Positions 10,919 through 22,830 are shown, counted from the stretch's first letter. The stretch: 64,000 bases of DNA from Paulownia fortunei (GCA_019321725.1 CM033114.1:11450278-11514277); one strand, 5' to 3'. Translations and numbers: made by a program. The notes: generated by a model from the letters alone, not told the origin.

Positions 10919-12379
10919 ATTTGCTCGTCCTCTGTCAAAGTTATAAATCATACTAAACATATGCTCATAATTTGATTATGAACAATTTATCTTGGTTTTC
11001 CAAAACATGCCTCAACAAATTGATAGTTGCACAAAAATCTAGAAATCAAAAACTGCTAATCAAGTGACACTACAAAACTCATGCTAAATTCATCATCACG
11101 AAATCTAAAAGTGTGTGTAAGCATAGACAAATTCAAGTTTCATCTGTGCTTTTTAGCTCAAATTATGAAAACCAATGACTCTCTTGATCTTATTGAAGAA
11201 GTTTTGAGCATCCCACAAGCTTGCTTTCATACACCTTCTACACCAATGTAGACACTCACAAACTTAGATTAATAGGACTTCAATAAGCTTATAATGTAAG
11301 GCTTAGGTATTAACTACAATGAAAAGGGTAGGAATAAAGTAAAAACAAGAGAGCGTAATGTGTAGCACATAAAATCTCACTCCCCTTCTTGTTTTTCTCT
11401 TCTTCACTTCTTTTTCTTTTGGGATTCGCATTTTTCTTTTATGTCTTTTTCAACTCATTTTCTTCCTTTTTCTTTTTTCTCTCATGAATCCCATAACTTC
11501 ATTTCATGTTCTTTTGCTTTCACAACCCCCAAACTTATTTCTTTTTATCTTTATGTGTTGTGATGACTTCTTGTTATATCGTTCATGCTCATACACCTAA
11601 TTGCATTTTTTCATGCCCAAAATGTCACCACATGATCTCCATATAAAATCGTGCACAACATGTCACATACTAGGCTCTCTTAGGGATAATAATTTATTTT
11701 TCTGGTTACAAGGGATAGGTATAATGAGTTGCAAGATATGAAGTCGAATGGTGGTTATTCATATGCATAGTATATGCCATTCTTTGCAAAAGGCCCAATA
11801 GGGTAGCTAGTGAAAATGATGTTATCATGGCAAGTTTGAAAGGTACAAACAAGTCAAAGATGATCTAAATCATTTATAAGTTTGCTAGTTGTCTAGGATT
11901 TTGCATCAAAGGATAATCAAGCAAGTTTTAGAACACCTCATGTTGACCAAAATACTCATTGGATGTAAAATCCTACACCAAGAAATACACAATTCACAAG
12001 ATTTTGACATAATGTGCTCAATGAAAATTAATCATTCATGACAAAGATTAACTCAACACAAGAATCACCACGTTACAAGACTAGAAATCTTCATTCTCAC
12101 TAGACTGTATACAATATCAATTAAGATTCATTATAGGCTAACGATCATCAAAATAAATAATTCAATCTCAACTATGAACCTAATCAAGTTTGACAACAAA
12201 AATATAAGAGATAACACACAAATCACCAGCAAAAATCGAAAGAAATATGTCCAATTTCCCAATTTCTCACCCCCAAACTTAAACGCAACATGTTTTAAGT
12301 TCCCTATTAGATACCTCTACTTGTCCACTCATTTGAGGGTGGTAAGAGAAATCAATTTTGTGTGTCATACCATATTTGC
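10919..12379 (-). other. 3' internal region of element A
   Basis: No coding potential. It contains pyrimidine-rich low-complexity sequence (about 11385-11530). The part near 11760-12010 is the counterpart of 1840-2140 in element E, here without the inverted repeat. The purine tract on the minus strand at 12269-12283 (TTTAAGTTTGGGGGTG) marks the pol side of the region. Confidence 0.65.
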
Positions 12380-13000
12380 TCAAAATATTTTGAAATTGCT
12401 TGTTTCAAAATTATGTGCCACCATCACTAATGATAGCCCAGTGAATATATGTTTTTTCAAGAATCTAACAGCAACCCAAGCATCATTAGTCCACAATTCT
12501 TCTACCTCCACCCACTTAGACACATAATCAACTGCAACAAGTATGTATCTATTAGAGCAAGAATAGAGAAATGGCCCCATGACATCAACACCCCACATAT
12601 CAAATAATTTACATTCAAGTATGTTGTTCAAGGGCATATCATGCTTCCTAGAAATATTTCCGGTTCTTTGGCATTGATCACATAAAGCAACATAAGAACA
12701 TGCATCTTTAAACAAGGTAGACCAATCAAAACTAGATTGGAGTACTTTCGCAGTTATTTTTGTATGGCCAAAAGGCTACCTACCTCCCGATCATGCAATT
12801 GTGTAAAATGGAGTGCATCTCTTCTTCGGGCATGCACCTTCTAACAATATGATCTGCACATACTTTGAACAAAAAGGTTTCCTCCCACAAATAATGCTTG
12901 ACATTAGATAAGATTTTATTTTTTTGATGAAAAGAAAGATCATGGAGTAGAACTCCAGTTGTAATGTAATTAGCAAAATGAGCAAACCATAGGGGCAAAG
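12380..13000 (-). pseudogene. integrase of element A
   Basis: This is a retroviral-type integrase, which would insert element cDNA into the chromosome. The zinc-binding region survives as ALCDQCQRTGNISRKHDMP (about 12630-12690, CxxC half). The core shows MWGVDVMGPF with the first catalytic Asp, then VAVDYVSKWVEVE. The second catalytic region is eroded: where family members have an S-D-x-G segment, this copy reads VMVAHNF. The N-terminal part (YLWEETFLFKVCADHIVRRC) is in another frame at 12780-12998, so at least one frameshift lies near 12720-12780. It is transcriptionally downstream of RNase H, the normal gypsy order. Confidence 0.85.
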
Positions 13001-13080
13001 CAATAGCATATAAACATTCTTCCAGAAACTCCTCACCAATAGGGGTATCATCAACAAGCTCAAGGGTAAGACTATCTATC

Positions 13081-13640
13081 CTAAAAATAATAATCTATGG
13101 CCATATTTTTGACACCTTTTTTATTTTTAATTTCAAGATCAAATTCTTGTAACAAATGAATCCATCTAATTAACCATGATTTTACATCTTTCTTGGCAAG
13201 GAGATGTTTAAGTGCAAAATGGTCTATATACACAGTTACTTTGGCCATAACAAGGTATGAATGGAACTTGTCGTATGCATATACTACTCCTAGTAGTTCT
13301 TTTTCAATGCTAGTATAATTTTGTTGTACTTCATTCAAAGTATGACTGGCATAGTAATGGTTTAAAGTACCTTATTTTTTCATTTCCAAGGATCGTACTA
13401 ATGGCTATATCACTTGCATCCCATGACAGGTGTAGTGATTAGCTTCTCTTTCAATGTCTTGAAAGCGTACAAGCAATTATCATAAAAATCAAATAGTATA
13501 TCCTCAACCAAAAAATTAGAGAGAGGCTTTGCAATTTGGAAAAAAACCTTAATGAACTAACGATAAAACCCGACATGTCCTAGAAAAGTCTTCACTCCTT
13601 TCACTAATATTGGTGGGGGTAATTTCTCAATTACATCCAT
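13081..13640 (-). pseudogene. RNase H of element A
   Basis: This is the RNase H domain that would degrade the RNA template during reverse transcription. Recognisable motifs are NYTSIEKELLGVVYAYDKF and VYIDHFALKHLLAKKDVKSW (13150-13320), followed by WIHLLQEFDLEIK. The region 13340-13640 between this and RT is the connection domain with several stops. It keeps the expected order RT, RNase H, integrase on the minus strand. Confidence 0.85.
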
Positions 13641-13659
13641 ATTTTCTTGATCCATTTCA

Positions 13660-14225
13660 ATCCCATTTTAGGATATTTTGTCACCTATCACAATGCCTTT
13701 CTGCACCATAAAGTGGCATTTTTTCCAATTTGACACATATTTATATTCTTTACATCTTGCCAACACCAAATTAAGATTAACTAAACTTGCATCAAATAAA
13801 GACCCAAACACCAAAAAATCATCCATAAATATTTGAAGAATTTTTTCAACCATATGCATCTTTGAAAAATAGCATGTGCATTGCATAAGTCAAAAGACAT
13901 TCTCCTAAATGCAAATGTTCCATAAGGACAAGAGAAAATTATTATCTCTTGGTCTTTCAGAGCTATTGCTATTTGGTTACAGCCCGAATATCCATCAAGA
14001 AAATAGTAAAACTCAAATCCCCCAAGTCTTTTTGAAATTTGATTAATAAAGGGAAGGGATAAATGGTCTTTACGAGTAGCATCATTCAATTTTCTATGGT
14101 CCATGCATACTCTCCACCCTTGACTGTCTTGGTGGGTATCAATTTATTATGAACATTTGGAATAACAGTCATACCTTTCTTCTTGGGCACACATTGTATA
14201 GGACTCACTCACGTACTATCGGAGA
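13660..14225 (-). pseudogene. reverse transcriptase of element A
   Basis: This is an RT domain of Athila-like gypsy type. On the minus strand: DHRKLNDATRKDHLSLPFI (about 14045-14104), YYFLDGYSGCNQIAIA, SCPYGTFAFRRM, and the catalytic box IFMDDF (about 13816-13833), which keeps both Asp residues. NWKKCHFMVQKGIVIG follows. A frameshift separates the two halves near 13860-13890. Upstream (14105-14225) traces of the finger region (VPKKKGMTV-like) remain. It is the best preserved part of element A. Confidence 0.9.
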
Positions 14226-14797
14226 TAGGATAATTAATCCCTGTATCAAGAAGCTTGATGGTTTCAGCATTGACCACTTCTTACATCATTGGATTTAATC
14301 TCGATTGTGGTTGGACCAAGGGCTTGTAGCTCCCTTCAATAGGATATTATGCATGCAAATAGAGGGGAAATCCCTTTGATGTTGGCTATTTTTCATCCAA
14401 AGACCTTCTTATGTTCTCTAAGGACTTTTAGGAGTTTCTTCTCCATCTCACTTGTCAAAAAAAAAAAAAAATTACAGGCAAGGATTTACATCATTAAGAT
14501 AAGCACATTTCAAATGAGATGGAAGGGGTTTAAGTTCAATAGTAGGGGGACTCCTTAATGGAGGGCCTTTGTCGAGTGGTGGGAGACCTCTTTAAAATAT
14601 TAAATTTTGGTGGTGCATTCCTTTGTTAAGGAGGGTTAGCCTTCAAGCTTGTAATAATGGCCTTCATGTTCTCATTATCTTTCTCCTCTTCCTTTGCAAA
14701 CTCCAAACAGACTTCCAACTTATCCTTGAACCTATTCTCTTACAAAAACTTAACTGCCAAAGGGTTAAATGCATCAATTTTATAACACATATGTTCA
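14226..14797 (-). other. eroded protease-RT linker of element A
   Basis: No long frame is left; it corresponds to the region between protease and RT and includes a 13-base A run (14458-14471 on the plus strand). The short plus-strand frames here are accidental. Confidence 0.5.
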
Positions 14798-15290
14798 TCA
14801 GTCGGATGCCTCATGACCTTGAAAACATTGAATATAACTTAATTGCACATTAATCAATGGCTTACTAGTAGCCAAGAAATGAGTACCTAAAATAAAGGCA
14901 TGTCCACATCTTTCTCCATATCTAATAAGAAAATCAATAGAGAATATCAATTTATCTATCTTAACTAACACATTTTCAATGACACTTTGTGGATACTTGA
15001 TGGAATGGTTGGCTAGTTGCAATAATACCATGGTAGGCTTTGGGTCTCCAAGTCTAAATTTTCTAAAAATAGTCATAGGCATGAGATTAATACTCGTACC
15101 TAAATCATATAAAGCTTTGGAAAATAACATTGGGCTAATAGTGCACGGTATAGAAAAACTCATTAAGTCCTTAAACTTCGTAAGGATCTTATTATATATA
15201 ATCACCGAGCACTCCTCGATCAAATTCACCATCTCATATTTCTTTAATTTTCTTTTATTTGACAAGATTTAATTCAAAAATTTAGCATAG
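14798..15290 (-). pseudogene. aspartic protease of element A
   Basis: A 155-codon open stretch (15265-14798) with KKYEMVNLIEECSVII, the active-site motif ALYDLGTSINLMP, LQLANHSIKYPQSVIENVLV and FLIRYGERCGHAFILGTHF. The last is a modified form of the ILGRPF segment, so the protease is almost complete, but the frame is closed on both sides. It would cleave the polyprotein. It is very similar in layout to the protease of element E at 641-1110. Confidence 0.9.
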
Positions 15291-16650
15291 CTAGGCATTT
15301 GAATTAAAACATCTGTAAATCGAATGTTAATATGCAACTTCTCAAAAACTTCAAGAAACTTAACAAATTGTATATCAAACTTGTGTTTTTTCAATGCCAA
15401 ATGAAAATGGGAGAAAAATATACTATGCTCAGATGTGTGCTCGTCCTCCTTCACTTGAGCTTCCATCTCTTGAACTTTGGTGTCATTTTTCTTACCACTC
15501 CTCAATGTGATGGCCTTGACATGCTCTTTAGGATCTTTCTTGGTATTTTTAGGCAGAGCACGTTGGACCCATTTGAACATCATACTTGCCAACTGCCCCA
15601 CTTGAGTTTCCATGTTTTGGATCGATACCTCTTAGTATTTAAAATCTAGTTTTAGTAGTCGGTATAAACTTGCTCATCATTTCATCTAAAATCGGCTCTT
15701 TCTCTTAAGGTGAATATTCAGGTGGTGGTGGCCTCACCATGTTTTGATTTTCTTGATTTTTCCTAAGAGAAGTTGGGGTGATTCCTCTATCTGGGATTAT
15801 ATGTATTTGAGTATGGATTATTTTGTGGTCTATTGAAGTTCCCAATGAAATTAGCTTGCTCGGATGAAATTGAGAAATGATTCCTTACTTGGTATTCAGT
15901 GCTATAATGACCACTTCTACATAGCTCACAAGCAACAATTTCTACCTTCATTACCAAGGCACTTATATTGTCTATCTTCTTATTAAGTGCCTTAATATGA
16001 GCTAAAAAGTTTGAATAAGTATCTATCATATGCACTCATATTGGCTTATTTCCCACATTTAGCATTGATAACTGTTTGATGCCATTTCTTCCAACAAGTC
16101 ATAAGCTTCTTCTAGAGTCTTTCTCATAATGGTGCCTCTCGCAGTTGCATCTATCATAGATCAATTAGCTGGGATAGACCATTGTAAAATTTTTGAACTT
16201 GTAACCATGTGGGGGCATCTTCTCAACTAGTCCTTAAAATGCTTTTATGCCTTGTATAATGTTTCTAAATCAAACTGTGTAAAGGTTGATATGTAATTCT
16301 ACAGCTTCGCAATTTTGGAAGGTGGAAAGTGTTTGGCAAGAAAAGCTTGTGCCATAGCCTTGAAAACAGAAAGAGTCTAAACGGATGGCATCATCGATCA
16401 CACCATAATGCTTGAAGGTGTCATAAATTTTAAGAACATTAGTAATGTGGATGTTGGGGTCGTCACTTGGCAGGCCACCATCTTGCACTGAGGTTTGAAC
16501 ATTTGCATAATCGTGGGTTATATCTCAAATGTGTTCACTTGGATGGCCGACCTCCTTATGCTTGACATGGTGTATTGACCGATGGCTTTGCATAGTCCAA
16601 CAATGACCAATTATTGAGGTCTTACTCATTGTTCACCATTTTATCCTTTT
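15269..16650 (-). pseudogene. gag of element A
   Basis: Several disconnected frames together represent gag. 16270-16488 carries the capsid start GLPSDDPNIHITNVLKIYDT, with SDDPN..HI..FL and DDAIRL. 15787-16035 carries ACELCRSGHYSTEYQ, a CxxCxxxxH knuckle whose final Cys is replaced by Tyr, and NNPYSNTYNPR at its end. 15269-15613 carries METQVGQLASMM and KEHVKAITLRSGKK, then INIRFTDVLIQMPSYAKFLN. Frameshifts separate these parts, and the capsid middle is mostly missing, so gag is shorter than usual. Confidence 0.85.
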
Positions 16651-16860
16651 ATCATTTTAGCAAATGGTGAAAAGCTCTCTTAATCTCTGGGTCTTATAGC
16701 TCAAGATCCCTAAGTAGATGACCGGGTTATGCACCAACGAACTCCAATAAAACAAGCACAAGAACTCCCAAGTAACATGAACAAAAAAATAAAGAAAGAA
16801 AGAAAATAAATGGTTAACCTACAACTAGATAACTGAACTTCACTATTGCAAAGACACATT

Positions 16861-16881
16861 CCCCAACAACAGAGCCAAAAA
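16861..16881 (-). other. primer-binding site of element A
   Basis: The complement reads TTTTTGGCTCTGTTGTTGGG, resembling the TTTTTGGCGCCGTTGCCGGG-type site of DLGAS elements. The same type lies at 40343-40363 (element B) and 54431-54450 (element H). It marks the end of the 5' LTR at about 16887. Confidence 0.65.
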
Positions 16882-16886
16882 CTAGG

Positions 16887-17210
16887 TGAGTGTGCCACAA
16901 GGACTAGAAAGTGCACTAGTCATAAGTAATAAAGTGTATGAGATTACAAGTTGTCGTGTCCCAAGAGAGCATGCATGCAAGTATCGAATATAGATCACCT
17001 AACTATATTTAACCTAACAAGATTTGTTATGTTGATTAAAAATGAAAACAAATAACTAACAAAGCAAAAATTGAGGCCAAGGAATGCAAGAAAAAAAATT
17101 CAAGGGAGAGAGGGGTCAAGGCTATGGATCACCAATTTTCACTTCAATATGAGTTTTTCAAATTTATAGTTAGGATGAGTGTTCAATTGTGTAACAATGA
17201 GATTTCCAGT
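16887..17210 (-). mobile_element. 5' LTR of element A, distal part
   Basis: 16966-17206 matches 9347-9593 of the 3' LTR over about 240 bases with roughly 85-90 % identity by eye. It is cut off at 17210, where element D begins. The rest of the same LTR resumes at 21474. Confidence 0.8.
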
Positions 17211-17257
17211 TAACTAGGGCGAATAAAACCAAGGAGAATAACTAGGGCGAATAAAAC
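17211..17257. repeat. 19-bp direct repeat at the D/A breakpoint
   Basis: TAACTAGGGCGAATAAAAC occurs at 17211-17229 and again at 17239-17257. The inner copy belongs to the RT of element D (encoding the SYSPW region on the minus strand). The outer copy sits exactly at the junction with LTR A, like filler DNA copied during end joining. Confidence 0.85.
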
Positions 17258-18098
17258 TCTTATCAAGCAATTCTTGCAATTGAACTTTTAACTCTTTCAA
17301 TTCTGTTGGTGCCATTCGGTATGGTGCTTTAGAAATAGAAGTAGTTCCTGGCATAACATCAATCACAAATTTGATCTCTCGATTCGGTGGTAGTCCAGGT
17401 AAATCATCTGGAAATACCTCAACAAATTCTTGAACCACATCTACATTTTCTGGCTTTAATTGTACTTCAACTGAGGTGTCCAGAACACTTGCCAAATACC
17501 CAACACAACCTTTATTCAACATCTTTTGAGCTTTCAAAGCAGATATAATTGGTAAGGACCGTGAGAATGAGATACCATTAAACATAAACTGTTCTTCCCC
17601 AAGTGGCTGAAAAATCACAATCTTCTTGTTACAATCAATTGTTGCATGATATTTGGTAAGCCAATCCATACCCAGAATAACCTCAAAATTTGGCATCGAT
17701 AAAACAACAAGATCTGCATAGAGAGTCCTATCACTAATCTGAATAGAACAAGTCCTTAACATTTGGTTGGAATCCATTTCTTCCCCAGATGGAACAATCA
17801 CACTGTACCTTACTTTTAATAAATCTGGTGTAATGCCCAATTTTCTTACAAATGTACATGATGCAAATGAATGCGTAGATCCAGAATCTATCAATGCAAT
17901 TGCAGGTATCCCAGAAATTAAAATAGTACCTGTGACTACGGAAGCATCTGCATCAGCTTGTTCTTGTGTCATTGCATACACTCTCCCCTGAACTTTCCCC
18001 TGTACTGTTGGGCAATCCTTTGCTATATGTCCAGGCTTTTTACACTTAAAGCAACGATTAGTACCACTATAGCATCCCCAAAATGATTCTTCCCACAC
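17226..18098 (-). pseudogene. zinc knuckle, protease and RT start of element D
   Basis: An uninterrupted frame of about 290 codons. The first residues give the second CCHC knuckle [14 protein letters not shown] (about 18010-18055). The aspartic protease follows with IALIDSGSTHSFAS (D-S-G active site, about 17855-17900) and VILGMDWLTKYHATIDC (about 17630-17690). RT begins with PPNREIKFVIDVMPGT, PYRMAPTELKELK and SFIRPSYSPW, then is cut off before any catalytic Asp. The frame is shifted by one base from gag near 18070, inside the run CCCCAAAA. Apart from that, the reading frame is intact. It would have been part of a gag-pol polyprotein. Confidence 0.92.
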
Positions 18099-18958
18099 TT
18101 AGTACATTTAGGCCTTTCAATTGTAGAAGAAGTCTGTCCAACTCTAGGACGCTTTTCATTCCCTTGGCTTAATTTTTGCTCTCCTTTCTTCCACTGGTTT
18201 AGATTTCTTGGAGTGAATACTTGCTTCTTTTGTTGTTGGAATTTTTCAATCTCTTTCTCATCTAAATCAGCCATCAAAGCCTTGTCCACCAGTTTTCTAA
18301 ACTCTATTACTGAAGACATTCTCACATCTCTTCTAATTTCAGGATTAAGGCCCCTCAAGAAATGATCCATCTTCTCATTATTGTCTCTGGCAATGTATGG
18401 TACATACTTGCAACCCTGTTCAAATTTTCTCACATAATCACATACAGACATCCCTCCTTGTTTTAACTCCAAGAATTCCTTTACTCTAAGTGACCTAGCA
18501 TCTCTGGTGAAATACTTATCATAAAAGATTGTTTTAAACCTCTCCCAAGTTAGTTCTTCCATATTCACTGCAAGTTTAGCTCCTTCCCACCAAGTTCTAG
18601 CATCCTTCTTCAACAAGAAAATTGCACAGAGTACCTTCTCAGCATCATCAATTCGCATGTAGTCAAAGATAGTGTCCAAAGATTTCACCCATTCCTCTGC
18701 AACCATAAGATCAGACCCACCATTAAAATCAATCGGTTCCATCTTTCTAAACTTCTCATATACAGCCTGTGAAGGATCCTGTCGAGCTTGTGGTGGAGGA
18801 AGGCGCTGATTCTGTTCTTGGTTTCTTTGTTGCATATCTAGCAATTGTTGTATCTGTTCACCATGTATTCTAGTTTGTTGTTGAATGAGATCAGTCAAAT
18901 TGTCCACCACACTATGATTACCCTCATGATCATCCATTGTCTTCCTTTTTGGTGCCAT
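18035..18958 (-). pseudogene. gag of element D
   Basis: Capsid protein of a chromovirus-like gypsy element. I place the start at 18958 ([14 protein letters not shown]) rather than 18994, because homologous gags start shortly before this kind of basic stretch. Q-rich coiled segment at residues 20-60, then capsid core [70 protein letters not shown]. The first zinc knuckle [11 protein letters not shown] is hit by a one-base change that shifts the frame, so the second Cys-His knuckle is read in the other frame. No other lesion seen. Young relative to its surroundings. Confidence 0.93.
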
Positions 18959-19149
18959 GACCTGATATGCATTGCCCAGTCTCATTCCATTCATTAGCCA
19001 ATAATAAATGCATAATCATGACAATAACATGGAATGAAATATAATCAAAATGAACATAAAACAAATAAACATAAAAGCAAATAAACAAGTAGTTGACCAA
19101 GTTTCCCAGCCAGGATGTGTTCATATGCCTTCTTCTGTCTACAGGAACG

Positions 19150-19170
19150 ACTAAACCTCGCTCTGATACC
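19150..19170 (-). other. primer-binding site of element D
   Basis: On the minus strand TGGTATCAGAGCGAGG follows the LTR end after five bases. TGGTATCAGAGC is the classic complement to the 3' end of initiator methionine tRNA used by chromoviruses and copia elements. Confidence 0.9.
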
Positions 19171-19176
19171 ACAAAC

Positions 19177-21473
19177 TGTAATACCCCTAACCTAACTGCA
19201 GAGCCTAAACAAGTTGATACAGTCAAGTCAAGAAATGTTAATTTTTCATCTTTACTAAAGTTATGGTTTTTTTTATAAAAGTTCCCATTTTTAGCTATAA
19301 GAGAAAGAACTTGAATCATTTTAAACACACCATATACATATATCAAAACTGAGTACATCTGTTTACAAAACCATAACAGAGCGGCTTATTTAAAAACAAA
19401 ATAGAGTTTTCAAAATAAACTACAAAACAGGTTGAAGCATGGCATATGAACAAATCTCTGTCCGGCCGCTCTAGAGACTCAGTCAACCTCTAAACCTGTA
19501 CATTTCCACCTGCATCACATGAATCTAATGAGCTAAAGGCTCAGTAAGATGAAACTGATGCAATAACAAATAACATATATGCACATCTCAGAAATCATTA
19601 AATGCAATATTCTATTTAATAACTTTCATTCATAAATCATTCTTTAGGGCGCTTGAAGTGTGGTACCTAACTAATAGCGATAGACCATAGTTTTCGGAAC
19701 CTGTTCATAATGATTGGCCAATAAGAGAACTAATACGGGGTTTCCATACTTGGTCTTTCAACCTCAGGTATTAGCCGTATTCTATCTCATTCATTGTGGC
19801 TTTCCTATACCGGTTTTTCAACCTCAAGTATTTGCCACCATTTGTTGGGTCCGTCGGTCCCTCCTGCGTCCCTTGTCTACCCGACCATCAATCAAGTACC
19901 ATACTTCCTTTTCAAAAACTTCATTATATTCTTAATAGTGTCATGCTTCATAAACCATAAATGCATCAAACATTACATCATTTGACAAACAACAACAATC
20001 ACATTAAAACATGAACAAACATTATATGATTCTTGTGATACACAAATGAAAGTTTCAACTTACCTCAAGTCCACTTTGTGCTAGGTGAAAAGGCCAATCT
20101 CTTTGGAAGATAGGATGTGTTAAAGGCCTAACATAATCAAATCATGTACCATTTAATATCCTTTTTATAAATCATTTAGTCTATTCTAGTTAAAGTTTAT
20201 ATACACTTTTCAATCTTTTGTAAAGAATTACATATCAATTATATAACCTTAAAAACAATGCATACTCCATATTTTACTACTAATTCAAGACATTAAACAT
20301 TAGGGCAGTCATTGAATAACTAATAATTCAAACATAATTATTAGGGCAGCCCCTAAAACATGAACACAATCCGAATTAAAATGACGTAAACTTGATTCTA
20401 ACTTAAATTGATTCTAACCTTCAATTAAGCAAACTAATTGCTATTGTTTTCAATCATTCAAAGAAACTTCCAAACACAATATAAGCATTACAAAATCAAT
20501 AGAAACAAGTAAAATAAACAATTTCACAAGACTATCAATTTTGCTAAAAATTAGCTTAACTAGCTTGGTTTTGGCTTCAAGTGTAACTTACTTAAGTTTT
20601 CAATCATACAAAAGCATACTAAAACATGTAACCATCCAAGATACTACAAATTCATCATAAGAAACATTGAAAAAGAATATACCTCGATTAAGTTGGATTT
20701 AAGCTTCAAAATCAACGGTTTTCAAGCTTAAAAGGATGGAAACTTGTTCTAGCTTGTGTTCTATGGATTCCTATGGATTGAATTCAACTTTTGTGAGTAT
20801 GAGAGTGTAGAAATTTGGGAGAAACTTAGGAGAATAAGGGCTGGTCGTTTTTGAGGTGCTTCCACAAGAAATATGGATGAAAATGATTTATTTGACCTTT
20901 CAAAGAGAGGTAAGTGGAGGGTGATGATTGGTTGCATCATGCTTGGTGTCTTCTCATGCCAAAAGCCATGTTCATGGGCTAAGGAGATGAAAAAATTGAT
21001 GCTTTGGTGTTATAATCAAGTGCAACGCGGTTTAGAATGGTTTTATGCAACCTAGTCAACCAACTAATCAAATTGCACCATTGTGCATACTTTTAGTTCT
21101 TAGCCAATGTAACATATTTCAAGTAAATATTTAGGCAATTAATCACTTTAGCATATAACTAGTATGGAGCAATACAAATAATTCATTTCATGGTCATTCA
21201 ACACATCAATCTTCCTTAACCGAGATACCGAGCTTTTCACTGCAAAAAGGGCACTTAAGGAATATGTTAAATCAAGAAATGAAAGTTTGATCTCATATTT
21301 CATGTACTAATGCATGTTAAATCATAACTGAAGCATATAATAACAATTATTCATATTCGTGCAATCATGCTATTTGTATGCCATAATTCAATAATGCACA
21401 TTGATTAAATACATATTTATACAAAATGCTTATTATTGGCTATGTAGGAGAGAATTGAGAATTGGGCATTACA
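19177..21473 (-). mobile_element. 5' LTR of element D (2,297 bp)
   Basis: On the minus strand it begins TGTAATGCCC at 21473 and ends GGGGTATTACA at 19177, giving inverted ends TGTAAT[A/G]CCC. Next to the end is the initiator-tRNA primer site. The five bases outside at 21474-21478 (GTATG) should be one copy of the target-site duplication; the partner was lost with the 3' half. Short frames inside it are not supported as genes. Confidence 0.88.
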
Positions 21474-22176
21474 GTATGGGTTTGTGGAGAGAATTTGTGT
21501 GTGAAAATTAGGTGTATAGTGTGTGTGATGGTTCATCAATGATGTGATATAAAGTGGTATAGTGTACATACTTTGTGCGTCACATAGAGTATGATGTATA
21601 GAGTGTTTGTACTTAAAAAGATGCCAAAAATGGTATTTTTCTACCACTTGTCGCCTGAAAATAGCCTTGGAATATTTTCAATTATGCCACATGGCGTCGC
21701 GGCGCCATACTTTATGTTTGTTACAAGGTGTTTTTGCCTATAGACACTATGGTGTGACCTCTCCAGCACCACGACTTGAGTTTTGCTTCTTTGAATGGTG
21801 TTATGGCATGAAGGCTTGGAGCTGCAGTGCTAAGTCTTTTGGACTTATGGCATGATTTTGGTATGTGGCGTAACAGTGCTTGGTTTCCAGTTTTGTAGCA
21901 CATCCAGCTTCATAAACTGGCACCGCATCACGTAATAGGGCTAAAGCTTTGGCCTATCTTTTGCACTTGGTATCGCAGTGCCTATTTTTGGGCGGCAGTA
22001 TGAACCTCACTTTTTAAAATTTTCCATCTTTTCAGCGTTTTATCCCCATCTCTTTCACTCTTAAATATACACAACAATTATCAAAGGATAAGTGCACTAT
22101 TATATTACTTTTTTGACAAAGCATGCCATTTTATGCTATTGAGACCATAAAAATATGGTAAATTATGAGCTTATCA
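21474..22176 (-). mobile_element. 5' LTR of element A, proximal part
   Basis: It matches 10205-10900: shared GGAGAGAATTTG, GATGCCAAAAA, TAGCCTT[A/G]GAATATTTT and the terminal AAATTATGAGCTTATCA. On the minus strand it begins TGATAAGCTC at 22176. The adjacent five bases GTTGA (22177-22181) would be the target-site sequence. Confidence 0.85.
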
Positions 22177-22830
22177 GTTGACAAATCTAAACCTACTAGA
22201 ATGTAGGTTTTTCCTCTTTCAAAGACTATTGGTATCACTTAGGGCCCAAACCCAAGTATCAAACTTGGACTCTATAAAACGGTCCCAATTCTTTCAACTT
22301 TCCAATGTAGGATGGATGAATTTTCATCTTTCCACCATTTTCCCATTTTACAATTTAAATGACTTGTTTTTGGCTTTAATTTCTCATTCACTCAAAATTA
22401 ATTTTGTAAAATCAAATACACTAAATTCATCTAACTGCAGTGTAGATTATATTTTTTATTAAATGGGACTCAAATAATATGTTCAAGTTTGATCAAAACC
22501 AACTTTACAAATCATTCCAATAATCCCACACATGAATGAAATTAATGCATGTGAGTATACATAGATTGAACTCTTAAATGGATCACTTTTGGCTTTAATT
22601 TCTCATTCACACTAAACACATCTACCCGTAGTGTAGAGTATATTTTTCGTTAAATAGGACTCACTTAAATAATATGTTCAAGTTTGGTCAAAACCAACTT
22701 TACAAATCATTCCAATAATCCCCACATGAATGAATTAATGCATATGAGTTTATAGACACTAAAGAGAGTTCAAGCGAAATGTTTTTGGCTTGTGGCTTTT
22801 GACTTTCCTTGGTACAATACTATTAGATTT
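22177..22830 (-). mobile_element. LTR-side remnant of copia-2
   Basis: On the minus strand this follows the RNase H tail of copia-2. Within it ATGTGGGGAT directly before TATTGGAATGATTTGTAAAG looks like a polypurine tract plus LTR start of the TGTTGGAATG type (compare 6655-6672). No LTR end could be defined because element A abuts at 22176. Confidence 0.45.
22349..22771. repeat. tandem duplication, about 220-bp unit
   Basis: 22367-22560 and 22587-22771 share TTTTGGCTTTAATTTCTCAT, AATATGTTCAAGTTTG[A/G]TCA and ACTTTACAAATCATTCCAAT in the same order. The second copy lacks about 20 internal bases. The unit contains the presumed copia-2 polypurine tract and LTR start, so that boundary is duplicated. 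Confidence 0.85.

Larger units (their letters stand above)
17211..21473 (-). mobile_element. Element D, 5' half of a chromovirus-like gypsy element nested in LTR A
   Basis: On the minus strand it runs LTR (21473-19177), primer-binding site, gag, protease and the first residues of RT, then stops abruptly at about 17226. RT, RNase H, integrase and 3' LTR are missing, together with about 600 bases of host LTR sequence that correspond to 9594-10204. Coding sequence is far better preserved than in element A, as expected if D inserted later. Confidence 0.9.

Noticed and set aside
17767..17991. Plus-strand frame of 74 codons
   Set aside because: Exact shadow of the protease of element D on the opposite strand.
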